From: Desulfobacterales bacterium
Lineage (GTDB): Bacteria > Desulfobacterota > Desulfobacteria > Desulfobacterales > JAHEIW01
NCBI GenBank assembly: GCA_030601425.1
Contig: JAUVTR010000003.1
Span: 1 to 35,930, forward strand
DNA length: 35,930 nt
Direction of reading: 5' to 3'
Within the stretch, counting starts at the first letter, position 1, and each line of letters opens with the position of its first letter. The position numbers and the translations under genes are program-made. The notes beneath the pieces are model-generated. The model saw only the letters and a program-made list of their open reading frames with translations, searched no databases and was not told where the DNA came from. Positions 24,287 to 31,842 of this stretch are shown in pieces.

Positions 24287-25975
24287 TCAGGTTAGCAATT
24301 CGGACAGGCGTCTTTCACCAAAGCGCATCGGCATAGAAACAGCCAGCAGGCTGAGAACCAATACCAGGGTAAAAGAGCCGACAATCCAGATCCAGGCTGG
24401 GAAGGTGATTATTTTGTTGCGGATGCCGGCCATAAAAAGATTATAAACCGGACCGGCTTCGATGATGACCACCAGACCGATGTATCCGGCACAGGCGATC
24501 ATATATACCAGTCCTCCAAAACTGGTTATCGTCTGAGTTGGATTTTCAGCTTTGAAATCCGGGTAGGCGGCCCCCAGACCGACACCCATGGCCACAATAC
24601 CGGGAACAATAAAAAAAACGGTAAGGGTTGAAAGGATCATCATAAACGGGGTGACCTGAAGCAGGAGGTTGGTGGCAACGATCAGAATCTCGGTTAAGAT
24701 CAGCAGCGGCAAATAATAGATAAAGAATTTAATCCACAAAAACGTTCGTATGGATAACGGAGAGGTTTTGACCAGCCAGAAAGCCTCTCTTTCCAGACTG
24801 ACCGCCGGATAGGCAAACCGGGCGGTCACCGCTGTCAGAACAAATAACGCCAGTCCCATATTCAAAAATGAGAATAGATTCTGAAGGTACACGGTTTTGA
24901 TCGGCGATTTTTCAAGGGGCAGGACCTTGAAATTATAAACGTAAATTACAACCAAAGCGGCAATCAGAAAGATTTGGGTCCACTGGGTCTGGTCGCGGAG
25001 GAACGTTTTGATCTCTTTGACCGTAAAGGATTTTACGGGACCCGGCAGAAAATTAAAAATTCGGTTACTGGCGACATTCTTTTTAAACAGGCGGACCGGA
25101 GCGTTTTGGGTTTTTGAATATCCCTTAAAGTAAATGGCATCTGAAAGAAAAATCATGGCAGATACGATCATTCCGGCAAAACTCAACGACAGCGCCGTGA
25201 AAAACAAACTATTGCTGATCGAGCCGGAAAGAGCGGATCGGATGCTGTCATAGACCCAGCTGCTTGGCAGAAATGGTGATGAAGGTGTCTGCAGGGAGGT
25301 AATATAAACCATAACGCTGTCAAACACTTCCGGATCAACTAGCAATTCCGGCTGTGAAAGGCGAATCGCCAGATAAATCACCACAAAAAAAAGGATTCCC
25401 ATGAGAATAAATACGCTCTTCATCCGGCTGGCCGGTATGAATATGACGGCGGCCATAACCATCAGGGTGCTGATCGCCGATGCGATGACCGCCAGGCACA
25501 TCATGGATATCATGGTGTTGACATAGTAAAAGACGCCGGTTTGGTAAACGATGCCATAGGAAATGAAAACCGGCAAGGTGTAGATGATGACCATCCAGGC
25601 ACTGTCGATCGTACTGTCAATCCAGCGCGCGATAAAAATCTTGTAGCTGGAAACCGGCATGGAGTGAACCAGTAAAAGATCGCGGGAGAGATAGAGTTTG
25701 GAAAGAGATGTCAGGATGCTGCTGAAAAGAAGCAGGGCAAAAGATATGACCAGCATCATGGATAGTAGTTTATAACCCAGGATGTCGCCGATATCTTCAA
25801 TGCCCTTAAAATAAATGAGCACCCGCCAGGAAACGGCGAAAATGCCGCACCAGAAAAGCAAACCGAAGGCGCCGAGCAAAAGGAAACTTGCACCGCTGTT
25901 GCCGTTGGCTTTGGAAAGGCCGCGGTTCTTAAGCGGCCAGATTCGGGGTTTTAATAAGGTTAGGACTTCGTTCAT
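24287..25975 (-). CDS. ABC-2-like transporter permease
   Basis: Polytopic membrane protein of 562 residues with about a dozen hydrophobic segments (for example about 28-52, 68-90, 130-150, 160-185, 510-550). The sequence LYLSRDLLLVHSMPVSSYKIFIARWIDS and, later, LEREAFWLVKTSPLSIRTFLWIKF are typical of large ABC exporter permeases. Substrate unknown. It follows the ATPase gene on the same strand, separated only by a 95-bp heptad array, so the two form one transporter. Confidence 0.85.
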   Translation of the reverse strand: MNEVLTLLKPRIWPLKNRGLSKANGNSGASFLLLGAFGLLFWCGIFAVSWRVLIYFKGIEDIGDILGYKLLSMMLVISFALLLFSSILTSLSKLYLSRDLLLVHSMPVSSYKIFIARWIDSTIDSAWMVIIYTLPVFISYGIVYQTGVFYYVNTMISMMCLAVIASAISTLMVMAAVIFIPASRMKSVFILMGILFFVVIYLAIRLSQPELLVDPEVFDSVMVYITSLQTPSSPFLPSSWVYDSIRSALSGSISNSLFFTALSLSFAGMIVSAMIFLSDAIYFKGYSKTQNAPVRLFKKNVASNRIFNFLPGPVKSFTVKEIKTFLRDQTQWTQIFLIAALVVIYVYNFKVLPLEKSPIKTVYLQNLFSFLNMGLALFVLTAVTARFAYPAVSLEREAFWLVKTSPLSIRTFLWIKFFIYYLPLLILTEILIVATNLLLQVTPFMMILSTLTVFFIVPGIVAMGVGLGAAYPDFKAENPTQTITSFGGLVYMIACAGYIGLVVIIEAGPVYNLFMAGIRNKIITFPAWIWIVGSFTLVLVLSLLAVSMPMRFGERRLSELLT

Positions 25976-25986
25976 TTTACTCGCAT

Positions 25987-26070
25987 CTGGTTCCTTGCTT
26001 CTGGCTTCCGGTCACCGGCTGCTGGTCTCCGGTCTCTGGTTGCTCGCTACTGGCGACTGGCCGCTAGCTG
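25987..26070. repeat. CTGGNNN heptad array between ABC ATPase and permease
   Basis: Twelve consecutive 7-mers with no phase slip from 25987 to 26070, mostly CTGGNNN or CCGGNNN (for example CTGGTTG, CTGGCGA). The thirteenth position starts with CTA at 26071, the reverse complement of the TAG stop of the ATPase gene. The array fills nearly the whole intercistronic gap. Confidence 0.88.
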
Positions 26071-26811
26071 CTAATTTTGCGGGTATGGAGTTTCTGAAGT
26101 AAGGTTTAGGAACACCCGTTCAAGATCGGCTTCGGTGACATTGGCTTCCCGCTGCAACTCTGTGGTCGTTCCCATGGCAATTAAACTGCCCTTATGAATC
26201 ACTCCGATTCGATCGCATATATCCTCGGCAACTTTAAGGGTATGGGTTGACATAAAAATGGTGACGCCCTGCTCAGCGAGCGTTTTAAAAAGATTCTTAA
26301 CCATGATAATGCCTGCCGGATCGAGCCCCACCATGGGCTCATCTACGATGATCACCTCGGGGTTATGCAGGAGAGCTGCCGACATAATAAGCCGTTGCTT
26401 CATGCCATGGGAGTAAGACTCGATGAGTTCATCAGCCCAATCCGCCAGTGAAAAATCTTTAAGGATTTTAAAAGCCGTTGCTTGAAATGCTTCTTCGGAA
26501 ACCCCGTACAGATCTGCGGTGAATCTTAAAAATTCCATGCCGGTGAGTTTTTCATACAGGTATGGGCGATCCGGGATAAAGCCGATTTTACTTTTGGCCT
26601 TTTCCGGTTCTTCTTGCATGCTGATCCCGGCAATGGTCACTGTGCCGGTCGTCGGTTCAAGAATCCCCCCCATGATCTTTATGGTGGTGGTCTTGCCTGC
26701 GCCGTTGGGCCCGATAAACCCAAAAACCTCTCCTTTTTTAACGGAAAGGTTCAGTTCATTCACTGCCTCAAAATCACCGTATTTTTTTGTCAGGTCTTTT
26801 AGTTCGATCAT
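26071..26811 (-). CDS. ABC transporter ATP-binding protein
   Basis: Nucleotide-binding subunit of 246 residues. Walker A GPNGAGKTT is at about 34-42, the signature is the variant YSHGMKQRL, Walker B is VIIVDEPMVGLDP, and the H-loop is in STHTLKVAED. The EAVNELNLSVKKGEVFGFIGPNGAGK start and 246-residue length match the ABC-2/CcmA-type export ATPases. It works with the downstream permease. The transglutaminase-like gene upstream is on the same strand, but an element of about 250 bp separates them. Confidence 0.93.
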   Translation of the reverse strand: MIELKDLTKKYGDFEAVNELNLSVKKGEVFGFIGPNGAGKTTTIKIMGGILEPTTGTVTIAGISMQEEPEKAKSKIGFIPDRPYLYEKLTGMEFLRFTADLYGVSEEAFQATAFKILKDFSLADWADELIESYSHGMKQRLIMSAALLHNPEVIIVDEPMVGLDPAGIIMVKNLFKTLAEQGVTIFMSTHTLKVAEDICDRIGVIHKGSLIAMGTTTELQREANVTEADLERVFLNLTSETPYPQN

Positions 26812-26890
26812 AATATGAAATTTTAAAGTATTTTATGTATTATAGCATAATTCTGGGCTACTTTGTTTAAGTTCTAAAAGTAAGAAACGG

Positions 26891-26989
26891 TCCGTTGTTT
26901 GTCGTCCGTTGTCCGTAGAAGACATCTAATCCCAATGGCGGTTTTTTACAGTTTACAACTGACCACTTACTACAGACAACTGACTAGAA
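26891..26989. repeat. Heptad arrays adjacent to TIR element copy B
   Basis: Four 7-mers at 26891-26918 (TCCGTTG, TTTGTCG, TCCGTTG, TCCGTAG). A second run of six units at 26948-26989 includes ACAACTG twice and ends with ACTAGAA, whose last bases are the first bases of the TIR element. The two repeat systems therefore touch. Confidence 0.65.
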
Positions 26990-27239
26990 CCCATCTCAAA
27001 AAGGTGGATCAGGGTTCAGGGCCCCCGCAAGAAGCGGGATTTCGCATCAGATCTTATTATATTAAGGTGCTCAAAAGGCGCGGTTCGGCGAAAAAGCGGA
27101 GCATACACGTAAGTATGTGAGCATTTTGAATCGGTTTGACGAACCCATTATTATTCATAAAAATAGATGTGAGATCCCGCCCATATTGGCGGGGCAACAC
27201 CGCCATGGACACTTAGACGCATTTTTGAGATGGGTTCTA
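26985..27239 (-). repeat. Structured TIR element, copy B (255 bp)
   Basis: Perfect 18-bp inverted repeats TAGAACCCATCTCAAAAA (26985-27002) and its complement (27222-27239). On the minus strand it shares with copy A the end block ATCTCAAAAATGCNTCTAA and the core AAAATGCTCACATACT with a CATAC/GTATG hairpin and CGCTTTTTCG (27083-27127). The TIR's outer TAG, on the minus strand, is the stop codon of the transglutaminase-like gene (27237-27239). Confidence 0.85.
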
Positions 27240-28718
27240 TTGTATCACCGTTAGCTGTACCTTTCCGATGACACCCATTAAGTCCAGCTGCTGGCTGGGA
27301 GAGCCGGTTGCAAAACGAAGGTGGCTGACATCAGCCGGCAGCTGGCCAAAAAGGGAGTCGGCGGTGACCCATTGTCCGAGATACATGAGATTCCAAGCGT
27401 GATAGTAAAATCGGCCCTTTAAATACACCATGCCGGCTTCAATTCGGGTGGGAATTCCGGCTGCCCGGCCAAGGGCCGCGAGCAGTACGGCGTGCTCATT
27501 ACAATCACCTACACGATTTTCAAGTGTGGAAAGTGCATCGGGCAGTGAAAGAACCGGCCGTTTTTCAATATGGGTGTGCACCCAATTCAGCAATTTTTCG
27601 GCTTTTTTTAAGGGGGTGGCATCGGGGGCATCTTCTAAAATTTCCTGTGCCAGATCCCGTATTTTTTGATGATCGGACTGGATAAACGGACCGGGCTTTA
27701 AAAAGATTTTCTCCAATGTCGCCAGATTTTCAGGCTTAAGATCAGCGGCCAGATCAGACAGAGCTTCTTTTTGAACGGTCAGAACCTGTTCCTTAAATGT
27801 CTGCCTGCCGCCCTGGAGCTGTACATTTTTAGATGGTATCCCCTGGATTTTAACCTTCAGCAGGTCCAGGGCTTCGACGTTTTCAAGCGGAATGTTGGAG
27901 GCGACCGAAACAATCCTGGTTAGATCCTGGCTTGATTCAATAGCAAGCCCGCCAAGGGCTTCCTTGCGATCCGATTTTATTAAGCTGATTCCCAGGAGCC
28001 CTTTTTCTTTGACAACTTCACCTTCTTTTCCAATCCAGGCCAGCTGAGATACCCCTTTAAAATTTAGAGAAATTTTTGTGGCCAGCTGGTTGAACCCTCT
28101 GATTTCAACGAGTTCCTCGCCGATAATTTCAACAATCACAGCAGCCTGTCCCATAGAGGCCGGGTCGAAAATATTAAAAGTATATTTATTACCGGGCTTC
28201 AGGTCGGTAGCTGCAATCGCATCCATAATTCCGTTGAACAAGTAGAGCTTATCTTTGATCGGAATAGCCAGACCGCGGCTCGAGCCGGCACTTTCAGTGG
28301 TTACCTGCAGTGTGTTTCCGTCAACAGATCCTCGGACGGAAAAGCTAAATCGGCCTGAATTGATTTCAAAATCAAGCTCCTTTAGAGTAAAATCCGGATT
28401 GAGCCAGCTTTTGGTCTTTAGGCTGATATCCTGAATCATACCCATTGTATTTATGCGCATATGAACCGCTTCGGTCAGGCGATATCCGGTTGTTTCAGTG
28501 TGAAATTGGGTGTGAGAGAAGCCGATTTTACGTTCGTTTTGAAAAATGTTCATCCAGGTGTCGCGCTCAGAGACCGCATTGATGGATTCCATAGAAAGGG
28601 TACGCGGGCGGGACAAAATTCTATCCAAAATCCCCAAGCGGATGATGAAAAGGACGGCAAACGTCAAGGTAAAAATGCTGCCGACAATCCAGAAGACTTT
28701 AGATTTGCGGATGGTCAT
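27237..28718 (-). CDS. Transglutaminase-like membrane-anchored protein
   Basis: Protein of 493 residues. One N-terminal transmembrane helix (FWIVGSIFTLTFAVLFIIRLG) is followed by a large, probably periplasmic region. Near the C-terminus is a transglutaminase-like core with a Cys-His-Asp triad: NRVGDCNEHAVLLAALGRAAGIPTR (Cys), YYHAWN (His) and TADSLFGQ (Asp). Such domains can act as peptidases or amide-forming enzymes; the substrate is unknown. ATG at 28718 (MTIRKSKVFW) is preferred to an in-frame TTG at 28754, neither having a clear ribosome binding site. The stop codon lies inside the TIR of copy B, so the natural C-terminus may have been altered by that element. Confidence 0.85.
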   Translation of the reverse strand: MTIRKSKVFWIVGSIFTLTFAVLFIIRLGILDRILSRPRTLSMESINAVSERDTWMNIFQNERKIGFSHTQFHTETTGYRLTEAVHMRINTMGMIQDISLKTKSWLNPDFTLKELDFEINSGRFSFSVRGSVDGNTLQVTTESAGSSRGLAIPIKDKLYLFNGIMDAIAATDLKPGNKYTFNIFDPASMGQAAVIVEIIGEELVEIRGFNQLATKISLNFKGVSQLAWIGKEGEVVKEKGLLGISLIKSDRKEALGGLAIESSQDLTRIVSVASNIPLENVEALDLLKVKIQGIPSKNVQLQGGRQTFKEQVLTVQKEALSDLAADLKPENLATLEKIFLKPGPFIQSDHQKIRDLAQEILEDAPDATPLKKAEKLLNWVHTHIEKRPVLSLPDALSTLENRVGDCNEHAVLLAALGRAAGIPTRIEAGMVYLKGRFYYHAWNLMYLGQWVTADSLFGQLPADVSHLRFATGSPSQQLDLMGVIGKVQLTVIQ

Positions 28719-28913
28719 ACTTAAGATTGTAAATGATGACCGGTTACCTGTCAAATTTAGTTGGGATCGAATCCACAGTCATGTCGGCCGGGGCTGCCTG
28801 ATAATCGAATAGAGCCGGGTTGAAATGCTAAATTGTACATCAACCTGGATTCGATATTTATATTTTGTTTTCTGCTTATCTGGAAAATCCAAGTTCCATT
28901 AGATAAACCCTCT

Positions 28914-28968
28914 GTGGGAGCGGCTTCCAGCCGCGAAATCAACTGTCGCGGCTGGAAGCCGCTCCCAC
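28914..28968. repeat. REP-like palindromic element
   Basis: A perfect 23-bp inverted repeat (28914-28936 and 28946-28968) with a 9-nt loop; the arm starts GTGGGAGCGGCTTCCAG. It resembles the REP-type palindromes of other proteobacteria (GTGGGAGCGGCTT), from memory. It lies in the 383-bp gap between the divergent transglutaminase-like gene and the gene at 29102; nothing else was seen there. Confidence 0.75.
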
Positions 28969-29101
28969 ATTCAATACCATTTGTTCTTTCTGGATAACCA
29001 GATTTTGTTTTTTTAATGAATGCTGTTTCTAGTGCATGATAAGGATAGAAATGATATGAAATGTCCAGGTAACCAAACGTTTTATTTGAAGGAAAAACAC
29101 T

Positions 29102-29446
29102 ATGACTTCCCAGAAAGATATCATCGATAATCCAATTGCGAATTACGACCCCGATCGCAAAGGAATATTTATCCATAAAAACCAGTTAAATGAGAGCAGT
29201 TTCAAAGTGGGTGACCGGTTTTCTGTAAAAGTGGGCAAACAGGACCTATTTGCCATATCCATTATAAAAGACGATAAGGGCGAAATCGTTTATGATAAAA
29301 ACGGAATATTTATCGAACGAACACGCAGGATCGACATTTTGCTGGGCGGTATTTTTGATGAATATGTTCTTTATATTGAATCCGATACACAGAGATCCAT
29401 AAAATTAAGGCCCCTGGAAGCGGTGATGAAAGATAATTACATGTAG
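29102..29446 (+). CDS. Hypothetical protein
   Basis: Soluble protein of 114 residues not recognised. It is rich in beta-strand-like segments (GIFIHKNQL, FKVGDRFSVKVG, LFAISIIKDDKGEIVYDKNGIFIERTRRIDI). The central part loosely recalls AbrB-like swapped-hairpin proteins (FKVGDRFSVKV...), but key residues do not allow that call. The ATG has an AAGGA ribosome binding site eight bases upstream and the frame has no internal problems, which support a real gene. A nitroreductase remnant follows immediately in another frame. Confidence 0.6.
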   Translation: MTSQKDIIDNPIANYDPDRKGIFIHKNQLNESSFKVGDRFSVKVGKQDLFAISIIKDDKGEIVYDKNGIFIERTRRIDILLGGIFDEYVLYIESDTQRSIKLRPLEAVMKDNYM

Positions 29447-29595
29447 AGGAAGACTATGAGGTGATTGCCGCTGTCGCTGTAGGGCATCTGGGAGATTCAT
29501 CCCGGCTGCCGGATGATCTGCGCCGGATGGAACTGCCAAAAGACCGCAAAGAACTGGCTGAAGTGGTGTCTGATAAATTTCCTTTTGTGAAATGA
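29446..29595 (+). pseudogene. Nitroreductase C-terminal remnant
   Basis: An open stretch of 49 codons plus TGA, without a plausible start. It reads EEDYEVIAAVAVGHLGD followed by a DDLRRMELPKDRKELAEVV segment. That is the typical C-terminal part of FMN-dependent nitroreductases (EVVAAVALGYPGD... RKPLSEFV), from memory. A stop codon lies four codons upstream of the homologous part, so about three quarters of the gene is missing. Confidence 0.6.
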
Positions 29596-29719
29596 AACCC
29601 TTAAAACAAAATTTTTTTGTTCGTGATACCCTAAGCCGTATGTAGTCAGATGAATAATACATTCGTTTTACACTTTTTTACTTCAACTGGTTTCAGAAGC
29701 ATTAGATTTTGTTAGATAT

Positions 29720-29838
29720 GGCAAACCCATAGGGTTTGCCAGTTGTCCAGTTGAGCCCGTTAAAAAAGGATTGCTGTCTGGTTTTATTTTAACAAGACAA
29801 CGCGCTAACGGGCCTAACGGGCAAACTGGCTCAACCGA
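29720..29838. repeat. 9-bp-period hairpin element, copy 1
   Basis: A perfect small hairpin GGCAAACCC/GGGTTTGCC (29720-29740) is followed by a larger imperfect inverted repeat (29738-29762 versus 29806-29830; 20 of 25 positions pair). The right side has 9-bp units (AACGGGCCT, AACGGGCAA). A related sequence is near 35713-35786; both include CCCGTTAAAAAAGGA. It directly precedes the TIGR04076 gene. Confidence 0.65.
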
Positions 29839-29860
29839 ACCTCAGGAAGGAGGTATGAAG

Positions 29861-30139
29861 ATGGCACAAGACCCCAAATTAGGTTATCAAGTAAAGGCCA
29901 CAATTTTAGGGGTAAAGGGCGAATGCAGTGCAGGGCATAATGAGGGCGAAAGCTTTGAGATCAGCTGCCACAACCCGACAGGTTTATGCGGCTGGTTTTA
30001 CCATGATATTTTCCCAAGCCTGCAAACGTTTCAATTCGGCGGCAGTCTGCCGTGGTGGGAAGGGAATACGATTCAATTGCAATGCCCGGACCCTATTAAT
30101 CTTGTCACCATTCAATTACAGCGGTCAAAGCGAACTTAA
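29861..30139 (+). CDS. TIGR04076 family protein
   Basis: Small protein of 92 residues in the uncharacterised TIGR04076 family. Signature features are GECSAGHNEGESFEI, PTGLCGWFYHDIFP, FGGSLPWW and CPDPINLVTIQLQR. The conserved cysteines suggest redox or metal binding, but no function is known. ATG at 29861 (MAQDPKLG) is preferred over one at 29855, because the strong AAGGAGG site is then at a normal distance. A longer frame to 29771 runs through the repeat element and is not used. DUF169 starts 13 bp after its stop, so the two are co-transcribed. Confidence 0.85.
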   Translation: MAQDPKLGYQVKATILGVKGECSAGHNEGESFEISCHNPTGLCGWFYHDIFPSLQTFQFGGSLPWWEGNTIQLQCPDPINLVTIQLQRSKRT

Positions 30140-30152
30140 ACGGAGGTTTCGT

Positions 30153-30980
30153 ATGGAAAGCAAAATAGCGGGTGCTATTTCTCTTAAATATCAGCCGGTC
30201 GCATTGATCTGGTCTGATGAAAAACTCGCAGAAGCCGTGCAGTTTCAGGAAGGGAAATGGGGCTGCATCATGTGGCTGGCTGCCAGTGCTGCTAAAGGTA
30301 AGGCCGCTGTCTGTAATCGTAAAACCTTCGGTTGCTTTGGCGGTGGTGTCGGCATGGGCTTCGGCGATCAGTATGTCAATTTCCCCGGTGGGAAAGAATG
30401 CTTTTGCCATTTTCTTTCGGCCGGTAATGACCAATGGGAGCAAGGACTACAGGCGGCTGAAAAGGTAAAACCCTTTTTGCGAAAAGAGGCTTATGACAAT
30501 TTTGTTTCCGGTGAACGTTACATAAAGACTCCGGAGCGGGTCCATCAGTTTATTGAAAACCTGCCGATAACCGACATACCGGCTGAATATGTAATTTTTA
30601 AGCCTCTTGCCGACGTTAATCCGGATCAGGAAACACCCCGGGTAATTGTCTTCTTTGCAGATCCTGATCAACTCTCGGCGATGGTGGTACTGGCCAATTA
30701 TGATCGACAGGACAATCACAACGTCATTATTCCTTATGCAGCCGGATGTCAGACCATCGGCATCTACCCATACCAGGAGGCCCAAGCCGAAAAGCAAAAG
30801 GCTGTTGTGGGGCTAACCGATCTTTCCGCGCGTGTCTACATTCGCAAACAGCTTGGAGACAACCTGATGACCTTTACGGTTCCGCTGGCGATGTTTGAAG
30901 AAATGGAACGCAATGTTGCCGGCTCATTTTTAGAAAGGCATACGTGGCAAACTTTACTCAAAGCTAAGAATGGCGAATAG
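30153..30980 (+). CDS. DUF169 domain protein
   Basis: Cytoplasmic protein of 275 residues in the DUF169 (COG2043) family. The family features are visible: YQPVALIWSDEKL near the start, WGCIMWLAASAAKGKAAVCNRKTFGCFGGGVGMGFG with several cysteines, and CHFLSAGN; later PRVIVFFADPDQLSAM. No activity has been established, though the cysteine-rich central part suggests a metal or Fe-S site. ATG at 30153 is chosen because GGAGGT lies seven to eight bases upstream and the upstream in-frame extension overlaps the previous gene in another frame. Confidence 0.87.
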   Translation: MESKIAGAISLKYQPVALIWSDEKLAEAVQFQEGKWGCIMWLAASAAKGKAAVCNRKTFGCFGGGVGMGFGDQYVNFPGGKECFCHFLSAGNDQWEQGLQAAEKVKPFLRKEAYDNFVSGERYIKTPERVHQFIENLPITDIPAEYVIFKPLADVNPDQETPRVIVFFADPDQLSAMVVLANYDRQDNHNVIIPYAAGCQTIGIYPYQEAQAEKQKAVVGLTDLSARVYIRKQLGDNLMTFTVPLAMFEEMERNVAGSFLERHTWQTLLKAKNGE

Positions 30981-31068
30981 AATCGGTTTTAAAACAGTTT
31001 TGCAACAAGCCATTAATACCTTAAAAATTACTCAGCTCGTATTAATCTATATCTAAGGGAGAGAGATT

Positions 31069-31824
31069 GTGATTCGAATTTACGATTACCGGATGTTGTT
31101 GGCTACCTTCATTGTTTTAGTGATGGCAATCGCAGGCTGTGCCACGACCGTTAAGCGTAAAGCAGTGGAGACGATTGAGCCTCCGCCGGCAGAAATCGCC
31201 TCATCAGCTGGATGGTGGTCTGCCCGCTTTCGTATGTATTGGCCGCCGGAGGAAGAACCCTTCTGGCATACGGATTTACTTATTGCCCATAAAATCGTAG
31301 CTCCGGTTCTCTTACAATACAAAGATCGCATTTATCTCTGGCGGTTTCACCGCCGGGCAACCCGGGACCGCGCCGGCCATCAGTTCAGCTTTATTTTCTA
31401 TGCTTCAGCACAAACCGCCTATCAGGTCTTTGAGACCTTGCGCTCGAATGCCTTATTATCAGAAATGGCGTATACGGGGAGGGTCATCGAAGAGGTGTAT
31501 GATAATCCGGACCGGATCACCAAACCCCGGATTAAAGACACCAGTGATCCGAACTGGCCATCTTTAATCCAAAAGAGCTGGCCTTATTATATAAAAGGGG
31601 TCAGCCAGATGTGGCTGAATTTAATTACCGAAACCGTTGCCGACATGCCGACCTCTGACGCCCCTTTGTCACTTGACGAATACGAGGAGCTTTATAAAGA
31701 AGTAAATGCCACCGTTACATCATTATGGGAAAATAACGGCCGCCACGCATTTTTGCATCATTTAAATGCCTTATTCGGATACAAGCCGGTCGTCTTTTAT
31801 GAAAAACGCATGCTGAAATTTTAG
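31069..31824 (+). CDS. Putative lipoprotein
   Basis: Protein of 251 residues with a lipoprotein signal: hydrophobic stretch LLATFIVLVMAIAG followed by Cys24, giving lipobox AIAGC. The mature part contains a motif-rich segment (WWSARFRMYWPPEEEPFWHTDLLIAHKIVAPVL) but no recognised family. GTG is taken as the start (GGGAGAG a few bases upstream); a downstream ATG at residue 9 is an alternative. The amidohydrolase gene starts 18 bp after its stop, so the two are probably co-transcribed. Confidence 0.72.
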   Translation: MIRIYDYRMLLATFIVLVMAIAGCATTVKRKAVETIEPPPAEIASSAGWWSARFRMYWPPEEEPFWHTDLLIAHKIVAPVLLQYKDRIYLWRFHRRATRDRAGHQFSFIFYASAQTAYQVFETLRSNALLSEMAYTGRVIEEVYDNPDRITKPRIKDTSDPNWPSLIQKSWPYYIKGVSQMWLNLITETVADMPTSDAPLSLDEYEELYKEVNATVTSLWENNGRHAFLHHLNALFGYKPVVFYEKRMLKF

Positions 31825-31842
31825 ATCTTATAAAGGAGTGTC

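Noticed and set aside
29771-29860. N-terminal extension of the TIGR04076 protein
   Set aside because: The extra residues are translated from the repeat element; the strong ribosome binding site points to 29861.
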